NCBI GenBank assembly: GCA_038363005.1
Contig: JBBQBI010000023.1
Coordinates: 1-64,000, forward strand
Direction: 5' to 3'
From: JAKOWB01 sp038363005
Lineage (GTDB): Bacteria > Pseudomonadota > Alphaproteobacteria > Kiloniellales > JACOMY01
DNA: 64,000 nucleotides
Shown here: piece after piece, positions 59,175-64,000 of the stretch
Numbering within the stretch: the stretch's first letter is position 1
How the letters are laid out: each line of letters starts with the position of its first letter
Notes under the pieces: generated by a model
Databases searched by the model: none
What the model saw: only the letters and a program-made list of their open reading frames with translations
What the model was told of the DNA's origin: nothing
Made by a program: the position numbers and the translations under genes

Positions 59175-61292
59175 ATGAGTCAGTCCTCTCCCGTCCGCGT
59201 CGAACGGCGCGGCGCCATTGCCGTGATCCTGGTCGATAACCCGCCGGTCAACGCCCTTTCGCAGGCGGTGCGGGCTGGGCTGCGGGCCGCGCTGGAACAG
59301 GTCGCCGCCGACCCGGCCATCGCCGCGGTGGTCCTCGCCGGCGCCGGGCGCAGCTTCCCGGCCGGCGCCGACATTCGCGAGTTCGGCAAGCCCCTGCTGG
59401 AGCCGAGCCTGCCGGCAGTCATCGCCGCGCTCGACGCGCTGCTCAAGCCGACGGTGGCGGCGCTGCACGGCAACGCGCTGGGCGGCGGCTGCGAAGTGGC
59501 GCTGGCCTGTGACCGGCGGATCATGGCGCCCGGCGCCGGCATCGGCCTGCCGGAGGTGAAGCTCGGCATCCTGCCGGGCGCCGGCGGCACGCAGCGCCTG
59601 CCGCGCCTGGTCGGCGCGCCAGTGGCGCTGGAGCTGGTCAGCAGCGGTCGTCGCCTGGGCGCTGCCGAGGCGGTGTCACTGGGTCTCGCCGATGCCGTGG
59701 CAGAGGGCGATCTCATTGGGGCCGCGGTGGCCGCGGCGGAAGGACTGCTGCGCAATCCGCCGGGCCCGCGGGTCTCGGCGCGCGCCGTGGCGCCTTTCGA
59801 TGCGGAAGCCTTCGCCAAGGCGCAAGGCGAGGTGAAGCGCCGCGCGCGTGGCCAGCTCTCGCCGGTCAAGGCGGGTGAGGCGGTGGCGCTGGCGGCGCGC
59901 CTGCCCTTCGAAGAGGGCCTGGCGGCCGAGCGTGCCATCTTCGCCGAGCTGGTGATCAGCGATCAGGCCAAGGCCCTGCGCCACGTTTTCTTCGCCGAGC
60001 GTGAGGCACCCAAGGTCGAAGGCCTCGCCGCCGTGCCGCGCGCCCACGCCACGGTCGGTGTGATCGGTGGCGGCACCATGGGTAGCGGCATCGCCGCAGC
60101 CTGTGCCGATGCTGGCCTGACGGTCCGGCTGGTGGAGACCGACGCCACGGCCGCCGCGCGCGCCGCGGCGCGGCTTGAGGAGCTCTATGCTCGCCAGGTG
60201 AAGAGCGGCCGCCTTGCCGAGACGGTGCAGGCCGAGCGCCTGGGCCGCATCGCCTGCGGCGCTGACTTCGCCGTTCTGGGCGGGGTGGATCTAGTGATCG
60301 AGGCGGTGTTCGAGGACCTGGCGGTGAAACAGGAGGTCTTCCGGCGTCTCGACGCCGTGGCGCGCCCCGGCGCGGTGCTGGCGACCAACACCTCCTATCT
60401 CGACGTCGACGCCATCGCCGCTGTGACGGCGCGGCCGCAGGATGTCTGTGGCCTGCACTTCTTCAGCCCGGCCAACGTCATGCGATTGCTGGAGGTGGTG
60501 CGCGGCGCAGCGACCGCCGACGACACGCTGGCCACCGCCCTGGCGCTGGGCAAGCGCCTTGGCAAGCTGGCGGTGGTGGCACGCGTTGGCGAGGGCTTCA
60601 TCGGCAACCGCATCTTCATGGCCTACCGCAAGCAGATGGAATTCCTGTTGGAGGAAGGCTGCCTGCCGCAGCAGGTGGATGCCGCGCTGGAGGCCTGGGG
60701 CCTGGCCATGGGGCCCTTCGCGGTCTTCGACCTGACGGGGCTGGAGATTGCCTGGAAGACGCGCCAGCGCCAGGCGGCCGCGCGCGACCCCCGCGCGCGC
60801 TACGTCGCCATCCCAGATCGCCTCTGCGAGGCCGGGCGCTTCGGTGCGAAGACCGGGCTCGGCTGGTATCGCCACGCCCCCGGTGCGCGGCGCGGCGAGG
60901 CAGATCCGGCGGTCGAGGCCATCATCGAAGCAGCGCGGGCGGAGAAGGGCATCGTGCCGCGCGCCTTCAGCGACGCCGAAATCCAGTCGCGCGCGCTGGC
61001 GGCCATGGTGAACGAAGCCTGCCTCCTGCTGCAGGAGGGCATTGCCCAGCGCCCCTCCGACGTCGATGTCACGCTGGTGAACGGCTACGGCTTCCCGGCC
61101 TGGCGCGGCGGGCCGCTGTTCGCCGCCGAACAGCGGGGGCTGCCGGCGGCGCTGCGGGATGTCGAGGCGCTATGCGCGGCCTCGGGAATCGGTTACGCGC
61201 CAGCGCCGCTGCTGGTCGAGGCGGCCAGCGGCGGAAAGAGCTTAGCCACGGTGCTGCAGTCCTCCCTCTCCCCTGGGAGAGGGTCGGGGTGA
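59175..61292 (+). CDS. Bifunctional enoyl-CoA hydratase / 3-hydroxyacyl-CoA dehydrogenase (FadB/FadJ-like)
   Basis: This is a 705-residue fusion. The hydratase domain (1-200) has GRSFPAGADIREF, GNALGGGCEVALACD and GLPEVKLGILPGAGG with both catalytic glutamates. The dehydrogenase (about 300-590) starts VGVIGGGTMGSGIAAACADA and has HFFSPANVMRLLEVV and GEGFIGNRIFMAYR. A second C-terminal lobe (NEACLLLQEGIAQRPSDVD, PAWRGGPLF) completes it. It performs two beta-oxidation steps, suitable for the dehydroadipyl-CoA formed by the box pathway. The ATG is at 59175. The last nine or so residues are encoded by a palindromic repeat, which supplies the stop. Confidence 0.92.
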   Translation: MSQSSPVRVERRGAIAVILVDNPPVNALSQAVRAGLRAALEQVAADPAIAAVVLAGAGRSFPAGADIREFGKPLLEPSLPAVIAALDALLKPTVAALHGNALGGGCEVALACDRRIMAPGAGIGLPEVKLGILPGAGGTQRLPRLVGAPVALELVSSGRRLGAAEAVSLGLADAVAEGDLIGAAVAAAEGLLRNPPGPRVSARAVAPFDAEAFAKAQGEVKRRARGQLSPVKAGEAVALAARLPFEEGLAAERAIFAELVISDQAKALRHVFFAEREAPKVEGLAAVPRAHATVGVIGGGTMGSGIAAACADAGLTVRLVETDATAAARAAARLEELYARQVKSGRLAETVQAERLGRIACGADFAVLGGVDLVIEAVFEDLAVKQEVFRRLDAVARPGAVLATNTSYLDVDAIAAVTARPQDVCGLHFFSPANVMRLLEVVRGAATADDTLATALALGKRLGKLAVVARVGEGFIGNRIFMAYRKQMEFLLEEGCLPQQVDAALEAWGLAMGPFAVFDLTGLEIAWKTRQRQAAARDPRARYVAIPDRLCEAGRFGAKTGLGWYRHAPGARRGEADPAVEAIIEAARAEKGIVPRAFSDAEIQSRALAAMVNEACLLLQEGIAQRPSDVDVTLVNGYGFPAWRGGPLFAAEQRGLPAALRDVEALCAASGIGYAPAPLLVEAASGGKSLATVLQSSLSPGRGSG

Positions 61293-61375
61293 GGGACGTT
61301 GGTGCGACTCTCAGTCAGCCGCACCAACGTCCCTCACCCGCTCGCTGCGCTCGCACCCTCTCCCAGGGGAGAGGG
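61264..61375. repeat. CCCTCTCCC-type palindromic repeat, copy 4, with long hairpin
   Basis: CCCTCTCCC (61264-61272) pairs with GGGAGAGGG (61275-61283), and again 61356-61364 with 61367-61375. Between them lies a perfect 20-pair stem, 61287-61306 with 61320-61339, with a 13-base loop. It is the least eroded copy in the window, separates convergent genes and provides the stop of the upstream one. Confidence 0.92.
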
Positions 61376-61378
61376 ATA

Positions 61379-62653
61379 TCAACTCCTCTCCACCCCGCAC
61401 CAGTCGGCGATGAAGAGCGCGATGGCCTGCGTTACACGGAGCGTGGAGGACAAACTCACCCGCTCGTCGTAGCCGTGGATCGATTCCGCCTGCGGGCCGT
61501 AGACCAGGCCGGGGATGCCGGCGTAGAGGCCGAAGAAGCGGGCGTCCGTGGTGCCGGTCAGCGCCTTCTGCTGCAGCGCCTGGCCGGTCACCGCGCGGTG
61601 GCTGCGCTCCAGCGCGGCGATCTGCGCATCGGCGTCGGTCAGCACGTAACCCTCGGCCTGGAAGCCGTGATAGACGATCTCCGGCGGGGTGTTGGCTAGG
61701 TAGGGATTGGCCTGCGCTGCCTGGCGCACGCAGTCCTCGATCTCGTGGCGGATGGTCGCCAGGTCGCTGCCGGGGTAGAGACCGCAGCGCACGTCGAAGG
61801 TGCACCAGGCCGGCACGCTGGAGGTCCAGTCGCCGCCCTCGATGCGGCTGACCACCAGGTTCAGCGGATGCTCGATGCCGGCGAAGGCCGGGTGCTTCTG
61901 GGCGTTCCAGCGCGCCTCCAGCGCGTGCAGCGCCTGCATCAGCGGATAGGCAGCCTCGATGGCGTTGGCGCCACTGCCGGCGACGGCGACATGCACCGGC
62001 CGGCCGCGCAGCTTGACCTGCAGCCACATGACGCCGACCTGCGCCTTGGCCAGGGCCTCGCTCATCGGCTCGGGGATCACCGCCGCCTCGGCGCGATAGC
62101 CACGCGCCAGGCAGGCCAGCGCGCCGTTGCCAGTGCACTCCTCCTCGATCACCGACTGCAGGTAGATGTCGGCGGTGGGTGCCAACTTCAGGCGCTGCAG
62201 CGCCTTGAAGGCATAGAGCGCGGCCACCAGGCCGGCCTTCATGTCGCCGCCGCCGCGGCCATAGAGCCAGTCGCCCTCGACATGCGGCTGGAAGGGCGGC
62301 TTGGACCAGAGCTCGATAGGGCCGGTCGGCACCACGTCGATATGGCCGTTGAGGATCAGCGAGCGACCCCGGGGATCGGGCGCACGGTGTGCGCCGACTA
62401 CATTCCAGGCGTCGTCGTAGGAGACCGCCACTGGCGAGAAGCCTGGCAGATGGCGGATGTCGTCGAGCTCCACCTTAAAGCGGTCGACCGCCAGGCCGGC
62501 GGCGCGGTAGGCGCGGGCCATCACGTCCTGCGCCGGTGCCTCGCGGCCGCGCAGCGAGGGCAGGGCGGTGAGGTCGCTGGTGAAGCGGGTCTGCTCCTCG
62601 AAGCCATCGGCCACCGCGGTCTTGATGCGGTCGGTCAGCGCACTGTCTATCAT
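61379..62653 (-). CDS. M20-family metallohydrolase (ArgE/DapE-like)
   Basis: This 424-residue di-zinc amidohydrolase has metal ligands recognisable in LILNGHIDVVPTG (His, Asp), RGGGDMKAGL (Asp), SVIEEECTGNGAL (Glu pair) and VIPEPMSEA. A dimerisation domain lies at about 200-310 (GRPVHVAVAGSGANAIEAA). It would cleave an N-acyl group from an amino acid or similar amide. ArgE, DapE and carbamoylase-type deacylases share this layout, and the exact substrate is undetermined. Its ATG overlaps the stop of the EamA transporter gene upstream, suggesting a transporter-hydrolase pair. Confidence 0.9.
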   Translation of the reverse strand: MIDSALTDRIKTAVADGFEEQTRFTSDLTALPSLRGREAPAQDVMARAYRAAGLAVDRFKVELDDIRHLPGFSPVAVSYDDAWNVVGAHRAPDPRGRSLILNGHIDVVPTGPIELWSKPPFQPHVEGDWLYGRGGGDMKAGLVAALYAFKALQRLKLAPTADIYLQSVIEEECTGNGALACLARGYRAEAAVIPEPMSEALAKAQVGVMWLQVKLRGRPVHVAVAGSGANAIEAAYPLMQALHALEARWNAQKHPAFAGIEHPLNLVVSRIEGGDWTSSVPAWCTFDVRCGLYPGSDLATIRHEIEDCVRQAAQANPYLANTPPEIVYHGFQAEGYVLTDADAQIAALERSHRAVTGQALQQKALTGTTDARFFGLYAGIPGLVYGPQAESIHGYDERVSLSSTLRVTQAIALFIADWCGVERS

Positions 62654-63558
62654 GTCGGCTTCCTTCGTGCAGTCGGTTCCAGCAGTTCGACCCCGGCGGC
62701 GGCCAACACCAGGACCATGCCCAGCGATTCGTGCCAGCCGAAGGGCTCGTCGGTCAGCAGCGCCGCCGAGGCGACGCCGATGCAGACCTCAAGCATGAAG
62801 ATCAACGTGGTGCGGGTCGGCGTCAGAGCCCTAACGCCCCAGAGCGTCAGGAACCACATGGGCAGCGTCAACAGCAGCGCCAGCGGCAGCAGCCAGGGTG
62901 CCGCGTCGCCTAGGGCCTGGCTGCCCGGCATCTCCCCACCCAGGCCGAGCAGTACCAGCAGCAGCGAGGTTGCCAGGGCGCCCAGCCCCAAGGCCGCGGT
63001 CTGCTGCAGCATCGGTAGGTCCTGCCGACGGAAGGCGACCAGCGTGCCAACCGCCCAGAGCAGGCCCGAGGCCAGCGCCAGCCAGTCGCCGGTATTGCGC
63101 GGCAGCGGCAGCTCGCCGGTGCCGCCCAGGATGGCCCAGAGGCCGACCAGCGCCAGCACCAGGGCCACCACGCGCCGCCAAGTCAGGCGTCGCCGCAGCA
63201 CGAAGACCTCCAGCAGCGTCGACCAGGCCGGCGCGATGTAGAACAGCAGCAGCGCGTGCACCACGTCAGTCAGGATCAGGCTGGCCGTGTAGCAGGCGAA
63301 GGCGCCGCCGATGGTGCCGGCAACCAGCAGCAGGGCAGCGATGTCGGCGCGTCGCGGCCGGTGGATGAAGAGCAGCGGGACCGCGACGACTGGCAGTGCG
63401 GCCAGGGCGATCAGCACGGCGGCCCAGAGGTCGGCGATGCCGGCCTGCTGCACGGCACGCAGCGGCAGCCAGTAGAGGCCAGAAATCAGCGCGGCGCCGA
63501 CCACACCGAGCGTGGCGCGGCCGGCCGAGGGCGGGGAGGTAAGGATGATGCTCGTCAC
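62650..63558 (-). CDS. EamA/DMT-family transporter
   Basis: This is a 302-residue inner-membrane protein with about ten hydrophobic segments and two repeats: VVGAALISGLYWLPLRAV and TIGGAFACYTASLILTD in the first, LTLWGVRALTPTRTTLIFML and VASAALLTDEPFGWHESLGM in the second. The last motif (ALLTDEPFGW) is the usual conserved loop of this family. It overlaps the M20 hydrolase by four bases (ATGA), so the two are coupled and probably handle the same amide or amino acid. Confidence 0.88.
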   Translation of the reverse strand: MTSIILTSPPSAGRATLGVVGAALISGLYWLPLRAVQQAGIADLWAAVLIALAALPVVAVPLLFIHRPRRADIAALLLVAGTIGGAFACYTASLILTDVVHALLLFYIAPAWSTLLEVFVLRRRLTWRRVVALVLALVGLWAILGGTGELPLPRNTGDWLALASGLLWAVGTLVAFRRQDLPMLQQTAALGLGALATSLLLVLLGLGGEMPGSQALGDAAPWLLPLALLLTLPMWFLTLWGVRALTPTRTTLIFMLEVCIGVASAALLTDEPFGWHESLGMVLVLAAAGVELLEPTARRKPT

Positions 63559-63640
63559 GGCAGGTACTCTAGCCGGGCCGCGCGCGGAACCCTATGCCGG
63601 CAACGCCGGACGGCTGTTCGCCGGCGTCATGCGGCGGCGG

Positions 63641-64000
63641 TCAGGCCGCCGGTGCCTGCGCCGAGACGGCATTCAGGTAGTCCGCCATCTTGCGGTAGCC
63701 GGCGTCGGTCAGCTGCACGAAGACGCGTCGGGTATCCTTGGAGTCGCGCGTCTTGCTGATCAGGCCGTTGGCGGCCAGGTCCTCGATGCGGCGGAAGGCC
63801 GTCGCGATGGGCACACCAGCGGCGATGCAGAGGCTGGTGACGTAGACCTTCTTGCCCGACAGATGGGCGATCAGCAGGTCCAGAAGCATGTCCCAGGCCG
63901 GCTCGGCGAAGAGCTCCGACTGGAACATCTTGGTGCGCAGCGCGCGTGCCTTCACCAGGCTGCGGACAAACTCGATGTCGATCGAACCATCCGGCTTGGT
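63641..64000 (-). CDS. MarR-like winged-helix regulator (partial, continues past the right edge)
   Basis: The frame stays open from 63955 to the window edge (TKPDGSIDIEFVRSL before VKARALR), so the true start lies outside and the codon at 63955 is not needed. LFAEPAWDMLLDLLIAHL, VTSLCIAAGVPIATAFRR and IEDLAANGLISKTRDSKD, followed by RRVFVQLTDAGYRKM, form a winged helix with the wing at the end. Similar small regulators carry an N-terminal signal-receiver domain, which could be upstream. No target site is visible. Confidence 0.75.
   Translation of the reverse strand, partial: TKPDGSIDIEFVRSLVKARALRTKMFQSELFAEPAWDMLLDLLIAHLSGKKVYVTSLCIAAGVPIATAFRRIEDLAANGLISKTRDSKDTRRVFVQLTDAGYRKMADYLNAVSAQAPAA

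Overview
The window is very GC-rich, gene-dense bacterial DNA with almost every gene intact. The gene families point to an alphaproteobacterium, probably Rhodospirillales-like. The clues are a heterotetrameric sarcosine oxidase operon, a BigR-type persulfide regulon, box-type benzoyl-CoA degradation, a CHASE2 cyclase with a FecR partner, and short palindromic repeats of types common in that class. No rRNA, tRNA, CRISPR array, prophage or insertion sequence is visible. The genus cannot be named from this sequence alone.

Layout. 1-14070 holds surface and modification functions: the end of an RTX/M10-type secreted protein, a TPR-methyltransferase, an amidase, and then a tightly overlapping six-gene cassette (PqqD-like protein with a conserved-looking acidic tail, HprK-like kinase, three small glycosyltransferases, NTP_transf_5-type nucleotidyltransferase). 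A uracil/xanthine permease, a polyprenyl-type glycosyltransferase, a zinc-ribbon methyltransferase and a large membrane protein follow. 14195-22026 is the soxBDAG sarcosine oxidase operon with a further FAD oxidoreductase and a TTC38-like TPR protein. 22027-26421 carries a compositionally distinct cupin gene and a cyclic-nucleotide module (Crp/Fnr regulator, FecR protein, CHASE2 cyclase). 26544-37754 is metabolic: D-aminoacylase, efp/epmA, a dimethylglycine-dehydrogenase-like enzyme, manC, nitronate monooxygenase, aldo/keto reductase, a deaminase-like amidohydrolase and a TauE/SafE exporter.

36975-39630 is a sulfide/persulfide unit: exporter, rhodanese and bigR run leftward, and a persulfide-dioxygenase-like gene runs rightward from the shared AT-rich operator region. 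39710-46905 holds a small secreted CGCGG protein coupled to an amidase, then purB and a complete polyamine-type ABC transporter (potDBCA) on the minus strand. 47086-51826 is housekeeping (radC, map, a cinA-like gene, a lipoprotein) plus a degenerate AAA+ gene. 51969-63558 has two tandem EamA transporters, boxC-boxB with an adrenodoxin-reductase-type flavoprotein in the place where boxA would be expected, beta-oxidation enzymes, an M20 peptidase and another EamA transporter. A MarR-like regulator runs off the right edge.

The genes fit a heterotrophic lifestyle using methylated amines, amides, D-amino-acid derivatives, polyamines and aromatic acids. The most novel-looking parts are the PqqD/HprK/glycosyltransferase/nucleotidyltransferase cassette, the unusual redox partner of BoxB, the cyclase with non-canonical base-selecting residues, and the way palindromic repeats occupy convergent gene junctions, in two cases supplying the 3' ends of reading frames.
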